Part shown: positions 45,661 through 53,302 of the stretch, piece after piece
How positions within the stretch are numbered: the first letter of the stretch is position 1
How the letters are laid out: the number at the start of each line of letters is the position of its first letter
DNA from: Fibrobacter sp.
GTDB taxonomy: Bacteria > Fibrobacterota > Fibrobacteria > Fibrobacterales > Fibrobacteraceae
NCBI GenBank assembly: GCA_024399015.1
Contig: JAKSIC010000002.1
Location: forward strand, 1 to 64,000
DNA: 64,000 bases
Reading direction: 5' to 3'
The notes under the pieces: generated by a model
Database searches by the model: none
The model's input: the letters and a program-made list of their open reading frames with translations, nothing else
What the model was told of the DNA's origin: nothing
Program-made: the position numbers and the translations under genes

Positions 45661-46671
45661 ATGGAAGTTGTAAAGATTAAAGGCGTAAGCTACTTTGGCG
45701 TACGTTCCCCCAAGCACGTTCTTGCAGACATGAAGGACATCAAGGCTGCAGGCTTCAACGCCGTTCTCCACACATGGAGCGAAGAAGACCAGCAATACTA
45801 CTTCGGCACCATGAAGGAAATCGTGGACGCTTCCGCCGATCTGGGTCTGAACGTGTATGTAAACCCCTGGGGCGTAGGACGCGTGTTCGGCGGCGAAGCT
45901 TATTCGGAACTCACCGCCCGCGATCACGACATGTGCCAGGTGGCTCTGGACGGCAAGCCCAAGGTTGCTGCCTGCCCCAATCATCCCAAGTTCCGCGAAT
46001 ATATGCACAAGTGGATTGAATCCGTGTGCAATACCAAGGTAAACACCATCTTCTGGGACGAGCCCCACTTCTATTTCGAGAAGGGCGGTCTCAGCAACTG
46101 GAGTTGCCTCTGCCCCGTCTGCTGCGACAAGTTCAAGGACCGTTTCGGCTATGACATGCCTGCGGCCACCTTTGACCAGATGCAGCCGGAGCAGGCTCGC
46201 GACGTTCTACGGTTCCGCGAAGACAGCCTCATCGACTTCCTGAAGGAAATGACTGAAGATGTTCACGCCCACGGCAAGCGCAACTGCGTGTGCATGCTGC
46301 CGCCCTGGTTCCCCGCAGGCCTGGACGACTGGAGCAAGGTGGCCCGCTTGGAATCCGTAGACGAAGTAGCCAGCGATCCCTACTGGGAAAAAGGCGCCAC
46401 CGAGGAATGGGTCCGCGAGAAGTATGCGGAAACCGCCAAGAAGCTGACCGATGTGGCCAAGCAGTACGGCAAAGCTGTGCAGATGTGGATCAAGGCCTAC
46501 CAGATCGAAGGTGGCCGAGAAAAGGATCTGGCAATTGCAGTGGAGGAAAGTCGTGCCGCCGGTATAGACAACATTTTCGCCTGGAGCTACCGCGGTACCG
46601 AAACCTTGAGCTGGCTCAAGTCCGACGATCCCGATGCTGTGGCCAAGGCCTTCCGCGACGCATTGAAGTAG
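45661..46671 (+). CDS. Putative glycoside-hydrolase-like TIM-barrel protein
   Basis: 336 residues. The strand-helix rhythm and motifs GVRSPKHVLADMKDIKAAGFNAVLHTWSEED, LGLNVYVNPWGVGRVFGG, TIFWDEPHFYF, SCLCPVCCDKFKDRFG, and GIDNIFAWSYRG suggest a TIM barrel of the kind found in glycoside-hydrolase-like proteins, with D/E in WDEPH as a possible catalytic acid. A CxCPxCC cluster could bind metal. No signal peptide, so cytoplasmic. The exact family and substrate are not known to me. Confidence 0.65.
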   Translation: MEVVKIKGVSYFGVRSPKHVLADMKDIKAAGFNAVLHTWSEEDQQYYFGTMKEIVDASADLGLNVYVNPWGVGRVFGGEAYSELTARDHDMCQVALDGKPKVAACPNHPKFREYMHKWIESVCNTKVNTIFWDEPHFYFEKGGLSNWSCLCPVCCDKFKDRFGYDMPAATFDQMQPEQARDVLRFREDSLIDFLKEMTEDVHAHGKRNCVCMLPPWFPAGLDDWSKVARLESVDEVASDPYWEKGATEEWVREKYAETAKKLTDVAKQYGKAVQMWIKAYQIEGGREKDLAIAVEESRAAGIDNIFAWSYRGTETLSWLKSDDPDAVAKAFRDALK

Positions 46672-46675
46672 CCAC

Positions 46676-46698
46676 AAAAAAGAGCCGCATTCGCGGCC
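46676..46698 (-). terminator. Rho-independent terminator after the radical SAM/SPASM gene
   Basis: gccgc (46684-46688) pairs with gcggc (46693-46697). On the minus strand it is followed by TC and six T (46676-46681). Confidence 0.75.
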
Positions 46699-46703
46699 CT
46701 GAT

Positions 46704-47720
46704 TTACTCTACCTTAAATCGGCAAGATTCGCATTTAGCAGTCTTGCCGTTTTTGATGTCCTGGCGGACTCTTGCGGTTTCCGTCTCCATGGAATGGACT
46801 CCGTCAAAAATATTCAGAGTCTCGAAACCATCGGCAGGGCAACCCTTCAGATGACCATCGGGCCACAAGTAGTAAGTGTTGGTCGCAAAGCGGCAGGGCA
46901 AGCCGCGGCGGTTTGCAACAAGTTTCAGGAACACATCCTTGAAATAGCAGAACTTGTTTCGCCAAAGCTTGCGGTTACGCCAGACGGACTTCAGCTTTTC
47001 CTTGCTGACCGTGTGGGGATAATCCAGCAGAACTCCACTACCCTTCAGAATTTCCTGGACCTCGTTCAGAACGCTATGGACCTTGGCGGCAACCGCCGGG
47101 TCGTTCATATCCAGCTGTTCCTTGTGAAGGTAGTCGTGGTCCATGGAGTTCAGCCACTGGATGTTGAAAGCAGAAACCTGCAAGCGCTTGAGCCAGCGGG
47201 CAATATCCGGAAGACCGTCCAAGGTATCCTTCATGGCAATGGCGGTCACAATCAGATGGGGGCGTTTCTTCTGCTTCAGGCGTGCTTCGGCAAAAGCCTC
47301 GATATTCCCCACCACCTTCTGGAACTGTTCCGCGGTTACGCCGCACCATTTCGTATAAATTTCCGGATCCAGGGAATCCATGGAAATGAACAGGCGGTCG
47401 ATGGGAGAATTCAAAATCTGGTTGCGGTGCGCCTCGTTCAAAGCCAGGGCATTGGTCACCATGGACACGTCGGGAGTCTTCACCGTGCGGCGGAGGATTT
47501 CCATGACCTCGACGAACTTGGCGTTCATCAAAGGTTCGCCGGCGCAGCTCAAGAACATGGACCAGCAGTTCTTTTCGGCATACTGGAACACAGGTTCAAA
47601 CTGTTCCAGAGGGAAAGAAACCTTGGTCTTGGGATCCAGGCTGGCATTGTCGCAGTAATGGCAACGAAAATTGCAGCGGGTATCCAAATCCAAACGCAGG
47701 TCGATCTTTTTCTTAAGCAT
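46704..47720 (-). CDS. Radical SAM protein with SPASM-like C-terminus
   Basis: 338 residues. The cluster motif is C16-NFR-C20-HY-C23. CAGEPLMN and VTNALAL are the usual SAM-domain elements. The C-terminus has extra cysteines (PCRFATNTYYLWPDGHLKGCPADG, KCESCRFKVE) typical of auxiliary [4Fe-4S] sites in SPASM proteins, which modify peptides or proteins. No adjacent precursor peptide was seen. The start has TATTTT 6 nt upstream and no Shine-Dalgarno. Confidence 0.85.
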   Translation of the reverse strand: MLKKKIDLRLDLDTRCNFRCHYCDNASLDPKTKVSFPLEQFEPVFQYAEKNCWSMFLSCAGEPLMNAKFVEVMEILRRTVKTPDVSMVTNALALNEAHRNQILNSPIDRLFISMDSLDPEIYTKWCGVTAEQFQKVVGNIEAFAEARLKQKKRPHLIVTAIAMKDTLDGLPDIARWLKRLQVSAFNIQWLNSMDHDYLHKEQLDMNDPAVAAKVHSVLNEVQEILKGSGVLLDYPHTVSKEKLKSVWRNRKLWRNKFCYFKDVFLKLVANRRGLPCRFATNTYYLWPDGHLKGCPADGFETLNIFDGVHSMETETARVRQDIKNGKTAKCESCRFKVE

Positions 47721-47726
47721 GAACTG

Positions 47727-47732
47727 AAAATA
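47727..47732 (-). promoter_or_regulatory. Candidate -10 box of a leaderless transcript
   Basis: TATTTT ends 6 nt before ATG 47720. It sits just beyond the efp terminator stem. Confidence 0.45.
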
Positions 47733-47767
47733 GAAAAAAGCCCCTGCTTTGAGCTGAGGCTTTTTCT
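47733..47767 (-). terminator. Rho-independent terminator after efp
   Basis: aaaaagcc (47735-47742) pairs with ggcttttt (47758-47765); A-run and T-run on the two sides make it symmetrical. Confidence 0.8.
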
Positions 47768-47789
47768 TAATTCTCTTTCGAGGAGCTAA

Positions 47790-48356
47790 TTACTTAGCGC
47801 GTTCCAAGTAAGAACCGTCGCGGGTATCCACGCGGATCTTGGTGTTGTTTTCGATGAACAGCGGAATCATAACCTTAGCGCCAGTTTCAACGGTGCATTC
47901 ACGGAGAACGTTACCGCTGGTGTTGCCCTGGACAGCCGGAGGAGCGTCGATGATCATGAGGTCAACGAAGGTCGGCGGAATGACTTCAATAGCCTTTCCA
48001 TCCCACCAGGTCACTTCAACGGTAGCACCGTCGAGGAGCCACATTTCTGCGCCATTGAGAGCTTCCTTAGGAATTTCAACCATTTCCATGGTTTCGCCAT
48101 CCATGAAGTACCAGTTGGAACCGTCATTGTAGCTGTAGGTCATTTCGCCATAAGTAACGTCTGCTTCTTCAACAGTGTCACCGCTCTTCCAGGTGCGTTC
48201 GAGAGTACGGCCGGTAACCAGGTTCTTGATACGAACGCGGTTGAAAGCCTGGCCCTTACCCGGCTTCACAAACTGGTTTTCAATGATTTCATACGGCTGA
48301 CCATCAACCATGATCTTGAGCTTCTTACGGAATTCGTTGGTGCTTACAGTACCCAT
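47790..48356 (-). CDS. efp: Elongation factor P
   Basis: 188 residues with Shine-Dalgarno AAGAGGA. Three-domain EF-P: N-terminal KOW-like part with FVKPGKGQAFNRVRIKNL, where K34 at the tip is the residue that is lysylated, and the C-terminal motif DTRDGSYLERAK. It rescues ribosomes stalled at polyproline. The divergent neighbour encodes the lysine 2,3-aminomutase EpmB, so this EF-P is very probably beta-lysylated at K34. EpmA is not in the window. Confidence 0.96.
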   Translation of the reverse strand: MGTVSTNEFRKKLKIMVDGQPYEIIENQFVKPGKGQAFNRVRIKNLVTGRTLERTWKSGDTVEEADVTYGEMTYSYNDGSNWYFMDGETMEMVEIPKEALNGAEMWLLDGATVEVTWWDGKAIEVIPPTFVDLMIIDAPPAVQGNTSGNVLRECTVETGAKVMIPLFIENNTKIRVDTRDGSYLERAK

Positions 48357-48400
48357 ATTATCCTCTTTTTGATATTTATGTTGCTAAATTTAATAATATA

Positions 48401-49375
48401 ATGGAACAAGCTCCCCTCGTATTCACGCAAATTTCCGACTTTTTGGAGTATTTAGGCCCTGATTTCAAGGCTTTGATTGCAAATACCCCCTATTTAGCCA
48501 ACACGGACCTCACCCCCACGTTCCCTTTCTGCTGTTCCAGGCACTATGCCGACCTGATCAAGCAGGCAAAGAACCCGGCGGCCCTTTTGCGTGAAGTTCT
48601 ACCCACAAAGGAAGAATACCTGGACGTTCCCGGTTTCACCGACGACCCGGTTGGCGATATACCCGCGGGCAAGAACGAATGCGTCATCCAGAAATACGAG
48701 AAGCGCGCCCTCATTATGACAACCGCCACCTGCGGTGTGCGCTGCAGGTTCTGCTTCCGCAGGAACTACCCCTTCCAGAATACGCCCAGCATCGACGTTA
48801 TGGTGGGCAGCTGGCTGGACACCCACTCCGACGTGTGGGAAGTGATCTTGTCCGGAGGCGACCCGCTGACCCTTTCGCCTACAGCATTCCAGAACCTGAT
48901 CGAAACAATCAGTGACCATTCCTCGGTGACGACCTTGCGCATCCACAGCCGCCTGCCGGTGATGCGCCCCGACCTGGTGGAAAAACATTTTGAATTCCTT
49001 AGGGACATGCCCGCCCGATTCGATTGCGTACTGGTAAGCCACGTAGACCATCCCGACGAACTGGACGAAGAAAGCATGAACATTTTCGGCCAGCTGAAAT
49101 ACAGTGGCTGGACCTTATTGAACCAGAGCGTTCTGCTGAAAGGTGTCAACGACAGCGCCGACACCTTGGAAAAACTGAGCCGCAAGCTTTTCGAACAGGG
49201 CGTCCTCCCCTACTACCTGCACCAGCTGGACCACGCCAAGGGTGTGGCCCACTACGAAGTCAGCGACGAAAAGGCAAAGTCCCTTATCGAAGAAATCCGC
49301 ACCAAGCTCCCCGGCTACCAAGTGCCCAAGCTGGTCCGCGAAATCGCCGGCGAAAAAAGCAAGACGCCGGTGTAA
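48401..49375 (+). CDS. epmB: EF-P beta-lysylation protein / lysine 2,3-aminomutase family
   Basis: 324 residues. Radical SAM motif C111-GVR-C115-RF-C118 in CGVRCRFCFRRNYPF; ILSGGDPLTL; LRIHSRLPVMRP; PYYLHQLDHAKGVAHYEV, all as in the KamA/EpmB family. It converts (S)-alpha-lysine to (R)-beta-lysine, which EpmA attaches to EF-P. Divergent from efp over a 44-bp shared region. Length fits EpmB better than clostridial KamA (about 416). No Shine-Dalgarno; TAAATT lies 10 nt before the ATG. Confidence 0.92.
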   Translation: MEQAPLVFTQISDFLEYLGPDFKALIANTPYLANTDLTPTFPFCCSRHYADLIKQAKNPAALLREVLPTKEEYLDVPGFTDDPVGDIPAGKNECVIQKYEKRALIMTTATCGVRCRFCFRRNYPFQNTPSIDVMVGSWLDTHSDVWEVILSGGDPLTLSPTAFQNLIETISDHSSVTTLRIHSRLPVMRPDLVEKHFEFLRDMPARFDCVLVSHVDHPDELDEESMNIFGQLKYSGWTLLNQSVLLKGVNDSADTLEKLSRKLFEQGVLPYYLHQLDHAKGVAHYEVSDEKAKSLIEEIRTKLPGYQVPKLVREIAGEKSKTPV

Positions 49376-49453
49376 AACCGACGTCAAATTTCCGGATTCA
49401 AGCTAAAAAAAAGAATTAGTTTATATATAAAGTATCGTTTAGTAATATTCTTC

Positions 49454-50380
49454 TCATTCAAAATCCTTTATACAACGGACAGATATTCGCCAATCAGGAT
49501 TTGCAGCTTCGTTCCCAAAGGAATTCCCGCCCCAAAAATTCATAACCCAGGAATCAGACACGATTTTACCACGGTAGTTATCATTAGACCAAAAACGGGT
49601 CAAGTGTCCTAGAAGATAAAGTTCGTCGGATTTTTCTAAATAACTACCAGCAGGAACGGCATTGAATCCGTAGCGGTTCGTTCCAACAAGCGCATCTTCG
49701 TTCCCCTGAACAATGATTGTACTGGGCTTAAGATATTCGCTCCAGAGGCTATCCGTTTTCAAGCTGGTCCCTACATTTTCACAACCATTATCCTCGGTAA
49801 CAAACAACCACATTTCCTTCCATTCTTCAGAAGTAGGAATGTGAAATCCTTCGGGGCAGGCAGTCTGAGCATCCTTCCAGGTATAATAGCGACCCACCAC
49901 ATTAAACAATTCGCCATCGGGAGCAATGGATTTTTCCGTCTTGAAACGGAGATTCTCGGCAAACCATGTCTGCGAACCAATCCTTGTCAGCCGATAGACA
50001 TAACCATCCCGAGGATCAGTGAAGAATTCGTATTCAAACGGCTTTATGGGAGGTTTTTCTTCACAAAGAATTTCTGTTGCTGAAAGCCACTGATGCTCAC
50101 TGCAGTAATAGTCTGCATTTTCACTTGCCACAAAGGTTGGAACGTCATTCTTTCCGATATAGTCACAAGGTGGTAAATCACCCAACGTGGCAACAGTATC
50201 GACTACAAGATCGTAAAGACAATCATCGTCACATTCTAAGCCATCGTCTGTACCATAGGCACAGGCAATATGCTGCACCGACCAGAAGCAAGCCAACACA
50301 CCCGAAAACACCTTGGACTTGTCCGTCCAAAAAAACGCCGTAACAAATGCCATTAGTTTTCGGATGATATTTCTAATCAT
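49454..50380 (-). CDS. FISUMP-domain protein (Fibrobacter major paralogous domain)
   Basis: 308 residues. The N-terminus has a hydrophobic stretch that may act as a signal or anchor (VFSGVLACFWSVQHIACAYG). The C-terminal 190 residues carry the domain named after Fibrobacter succinogenes: DPRDGYVYRLTRIGSQTWFAENLRF, GRYYTWKDAQTACPEGFHIPTSEEWKEMW, LVGTNRYGFNAVPAGSY and FWSNDNY...SVRCIKD. Typically found in surface or secreted proteins of unknown role. It lies 71 nt after the lipoprotein gene on the same strand. Confidence 0.88.
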   Translation of the reverse strand: MIRNIIRKLMAFVTAFFWTDKSKVFSGVLACFWSVQHIACAYGTDDGLECDDDCLYDLVVDTVATLGDLPPCDYIGKNDVPTFVASENADYYCSEHQWLSATEILCEEKPPIKPFEYEFFTDPRDGYVYRLTRIGSQTWFAENLRFKTEKSIAPDGELFNVVGRYYTWKDAQTACPEGFHIPTSEEWKEMWLFVTEDNGCENVGTSLKTDSLWSEYLKPSTIIVQGNEDALVGTNRYGFNAVPAGSYLEKSDELYLLGHLTRFWSNDNYRGKIVSDSWVMNFWGGNSFGNEAANPDWRISVRCIKDFE

Positions 50381-50451
50381 GATTGCCTTGAATTTCCAAA
50401 CTTTTCACTCTATGCGTCAAACCAGTTTTCAATTTTCAAAGGAAAACCTTC

Positions 50452-51687
50452 CTATTCCGCACAATTGGTTTTCAGTTCCAGCGCGCGTTCATACAGGTAA
50501 TGCTTTGCAGAAACAGAAGGCTCAAAGTTTTTATCGCAGGTCCAATATCTGATTTCATCACTCTGCAGATGTTCTGTCAATACGCCCTCATTTTCTGTAC
50601 ATTGACTACTAAATTTCGGGACATATTCTTCATCAATTGATTCGTGGTGATGGGAGTAAATTACAAGGCGTTCCACAGAATTTACGGACGGTCCTTTCAT
50701 GAACAAATATTGTTGGAAAATAACAATATCATATCCATCCGTAACATCATAAACAAGACCTATTTGTGGTTCGTTCACATAAACAACACACGAGCGCAAA
50801 CCATCAGCGCTAAAGTATTTATGAACAAAGGTTCGTTCTTCTGTAAAGTCAATTTCATACCAAAGTACTCCGCGATGATCTCGGCGAGCAAAGGAATCGA
50901 CCTTTACTTCAGGCTTATACGACTCAAGAATTTGTTGCGGAGTCATGGAACTTTCTTCCGCATAGATTTCTTCCATAGAATATGATCTTGCCGAGGAACT
51001 GTAAGGTTCCTTTTCTTCATAAAAAGGATCTTCACTGGAGGAACTTTCCATCGGTTCAAATCCGCTAGAAACACCGGAAGGACCTGCATCAGGAAGCGTT
51101 GCAGACTCGAAGTGTCCAGATGTCGGTTTTCCAGAATTCGCGCCAGCCAACTTGTCGCAAACAGAAACAAAGCGTCTCTCGAATTCCGAAAGTTCTTCAT
51201 CAAAATTACGTTCGCCCGCCCGTTCTACGCGACACAAAACATCAAAGGATTTTTCACTGCAGTTTTCGTTTTCATCCAGCAAGGTTGCATCGTCAGCAAG
51301 GCATTCCTCAGAAATATCCTTCCATAGGGAATTGCACATGTCGTAAGACGCAACCGACTGGGCACTTGAATAAGTAAGCACGCCCCTGCCTACAATCTTA
51401 AATGCAGCAGTAAAGACAATTTCACCCACGGTACACGAACCTTGCGCACCCTGTTCTTCTTGATAAACACGCACAACTGTTCTACCGAGAAGATTTTCGC
51501 TAGACGGTTTTGTGGTGAAGATAATTTCATGTATTTCAGAAGAACTTTGCGGCACCACAGAACTGGACGATTCCACTTCGCCGATGGTATTGGATTCAGT
51601 GGCGTTGCCCGCCGTTTCCTTTTCGGAGCAGCCAAACACTACAAAAAACAAGGCTATCGTTAATACCAGCGAACAAAAAATCTTCAT
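50452..51687 (-). CDS. Lipoprotein of unknown function, divergent from TIGR02147 regulator
   Basis: 411 residues. Lipobox VFGC (Cys20), then NATESNTIGEVESSSSVVPQSSSE linker; a second Ser/Glu-rich section in the middle (MESSSSEDPFYEEKEPYSSSARSYS). The mature part has many cysteines, possibly disulfides. No known domain. TAAATT lies 6 nt before the ATG and no Shine-Dalgarno is seen. Its promoter shares the intergenic region with the palindrome at 51775-51807, so the regulator may control it. Confidence 0.8.
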   Translation of the reverse strand: MKIFCSLVLTIALFFVVFGCSEKETAGNATESNTIGEVESSSSVVPQSSSEIHEIIFTTKPSSENLLGRTVVRVYQEEQGAQGSCTVGEIVFTAAFKIVGRGVLTYSSAQSVASYDMCNSLWKDISEECLADDATLLDENENCSEKSFDVLCRVERAGERNFDEELSEFERRFVSVCDKLAGANSGKPTSGHFESATLPDAGPSGVSSGFEPMESSSSEDPFYEEKEPYSSSARSYSMEEIYAEESSMTPQQILESYKPEVKVDSFARRDHRGVLWYEIDFTEERTFVHKYFSADGLRSCVVYVNEPQIGLVYDVTDGYDIVIFQQYLFMKGPSVNSVERLVIYSHHHESIDEEYVPKFSSQCTENEGVLTEHLQSDEIRYWTCDKNFEPSVSAKHYLYERALELKTNCAE

Positions 51688-51693
51688 ACCCTA

Positions 51694-51699
51694 AATTTA
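51694..51699 (-). promoter_or_regulatory. Candidate -10 box of a leaderless transcript
   Basis: TAAATT ends 6 nt before ATG 51687 (minus strand). Confidence 0.45.
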
Positions 51700-51774
51700 G
51701 GCTTTTTGAGGGCGTTAAACACTGTTGTAGTCCCGCACATTCTTCGCATTCTTTACCTCACTGGCATTTTTCAC

Positions 51775-51807
51775 TTTCTATATGATTCATAATGAATCAT
51801 ATAGAAA
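51775..51807. promoter_or_regulatory. Candidate operator: 33-bp perfect palindrome between divergent genes
   Basis: Two perfect 16-bp arms around a single base at 51791; half-site toward the centre TTTCTATATGATTCAT. It ends 88 bp before the TIGR02147 start codon and lies 88 bp from the lipoprotein start on the other side, near the middle of the divergent region. The half-site matches that at 14860-14875 at 11 of 16 positions. Confidence 0.7.
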
Positions 51808-51882
51808 AACTTTTTTCAAGAATTTATTTCAAAGTCAATTTCCCAACACATTTTAATAATCCGAATTGACAAATCAAAAAAC

Positions 51883-51888
51883 TATATT
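51883..51888 (+). promoter_or_regulatory. Candidate -10 box of a leaderless transcript
   Basis: TATATT ends exactly 7 nt before ATG 51896, identical to the arrangement before the first TIGR02147 gene. A TTGACA at 51866-51871 is too close for a standard -35. Confidence 0.5.
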
Positions 51889-51895
51889 CAAATCC

Positions 51896-52711
51896 ATGAA
51901 ATCCATCTTTGGCTACAGTGACTTTCGAGATTACATCAGGGATTATTTTGAGGAACGCAAGAAACATTCCACTTTCTCCTGGCGTGAATTCAACAGATTA
52001 GCAGGATTTTCATCGCCAAACTACTTGAAACTTGTTTGCGACGGGAAAAGCAAGCTGAGCAAGAAAAGGGCAGGATTCGTTGCAGCCGCAATGAATTTGT
52101 CCGCCAGCGAACAGGAATTCTTTGAGCTGATGGTCGCCATCGACAACACCACTAATGAAGCCTATCGGAAAACATTGACTTTAGAATTGTGCAAAATGGC
52201 ACGCAAGTCAAAAGCCCGCATTATCGATGCCGATGCCTACATTTTTTACGAATCCTGGAAGTACCCGGCCCTTCGCGAATTGGCCCCCTTGATGCCTGGA
52301 GCAAGTTCCAAGGAAATCGCAGATGTCTGCCACGAAAAAATTTGCGCTGAGGATGTTGAAAACACTCTGCAGTTTTTGGTGAAAGCCGGCTTCCTGGAAA
52401 AGGATAATAAGGGACGCTACACGCAAACGGACGCAAATGTGACCGGTTCCAAGGAAAGTCTCCCCCGCGCCATGTGCGAAATGCAGCGTCAAATGGCGGC
52501 TCTCGCCGAAAAGGCCATCGGCAAGTTTTCAAAGGACGAACGCCACTTTCTAGGAATCACCTGCGGCTGCGACGAGGAAACCTACAAGAAAGTAACCGCC
52601 GAACTAGAGGATTGTCGCGACCGAATCACAGCCATCACTTCCGCCGCCAAGAACATCAATCAAGTGTTTCGAATCAACCTGCAAATGTTTCCCCTAACAA
52701 AGAAAGTGTAG
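51896..52711 (+). CDS. TIGR02147/DUF4423 family protein, probable regulator, second copy
   Basis: 271 residues from ATG 51896, chosen because it aligns with the start of the first copy and gives the same length; an upstream TTG at 51866 is less likely. Shared segments include YSDFRDYIRDYFEERKKHSTFSWREFNRLAGFSSPNYLKLVCDGKSKLS and RELAPLMPGASSKEIADVC, and both end with FPLTKKV or FPFTKKV. About half the residues are identical by eye. It is followed 23 nt later by a lipoprotein gene and is divergent from another. Confidence 0.9.
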   Translation: MKSIFGYSDFRDYIRDYFEERKKHSTFSWREFNRLAGFSSPNYLKLVCDGKSKLSKKRAGFVAAAMNLSASEQEFFELMVAIDNTTNEAYRKTLTLELCKMARKSKARIIDADAYIFYESWKYPALRELAPLMPGASSKEIADVCHEKICAEDVENTLQFLVKAGFLEKDNKGRYTQTDANVTGSKESLPRAMCEMQRQMAALAEKAIGKFSKDERHFLGITCGCDEETYKKVTAELEDCRDRITAITSAAKNINQVFRINLQMFPLTKKV

Positions 52712-52734
52712 AAAATTTAGCAAGGAAAAGCCTT

Positions 52735-53223
52735 ATGAAAAAAATCCTATTCATTGTCGTCGGATCCATTGCGGTAGCTATTACAGGCTGCGCAAAGCAG
52801 TACATGCTCAACGATCCTGAACTGTACAATCAATACATGACCCGCAATTATGGGCATTCCAAGGCGGCATGTTATAACGCAGTCAAGGCCATGCTTGCCG
52901 ACGAAAAAATTCCTATTGCCAAGGATGAACCCGAAAAAGGAAAACTGGTGACAGAGAAATTCAAGGCCATGTCGGTTGTAACGGGCAACATCCAAACATA
53001 CAATGGGCAGGGCACAGTCTCTGCTCAGAAATTAAACCTCAGTTTTAAATATTGGATCCACGTTACCGGTGACGAAACCTCTTGTACTGTTAAAATGACT
53101 AAGCTTAGAATGTGGATGAACGATGGCGAAGCCGAATGGGTGCGCCCGGATGACGCCGGCAAAATGACATGGGACCCGATGTTCCGCTCCATCGGGGAGC
53201 AGTTGGAAGACGACAACGAATAA
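52735..53223 (+). CDS. Small lipoprotein downstream of TIGR02147 regulator
   Basis: 162 residues from ATG 52735, with Shine-Dalgarno AAGGAAAAG. Lipobox ITGC in MKKILFIVVGSIAVAITGCAKQY. The mature domain (YNAVKAMLADEKIPIAKDEPEKGKLVTEKFKA...LSFKYWIHVTGDETSCTVKMTKLRMWMN) has the helix-strand pattern of small outer-membrane lipoproteins that mix a BamC/NlpB-like fold. The family is not identified. Probably an operon with the regulator. Confidence 0.75.
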   Translation: MKKILFIVVGSIAVAITGCAKQYMLNDPELYNQYMTRNYGHSKAACYNAVKAMLADEKIPIAKDEPEKGKLVTEKFKAMSVVTGNIQTYNGQGTVSAQKLNLSFKYWIHVTGDETSCTVKMTKLRMWMNDGEAEWVRPDDAGKMTWDPMFRSIGEQLEDDNE

Positions 53224-53261
53224 ACCCCTCTACAAAAAGAGAGATTTTTAAAATTCGTGAA

Positions 53262-53289
53262 GAAACATACAAAAAGATTTGTATGTTTC
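53262..53289. terminator. Hairpin between convergent genes, likely two-way terminator
   Basis: gaaacatacaaa (53262-53273) pairs perfectly with tttgtatgtttc (53278-53289). It lies between the 53223 and 53303 gene ends. The T-run after it is poor, so termination strength is uncertain. Confidence 0.55.
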
Positions 53290-53302
53290 GTGATTTTGTT
53301 CA

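Noticed and set aside
51775-51807. Palindrome as a transcription terminator
   Set aside because: It is between two divergent start codons, with no gene ending into it and no T-run directly after the stem.
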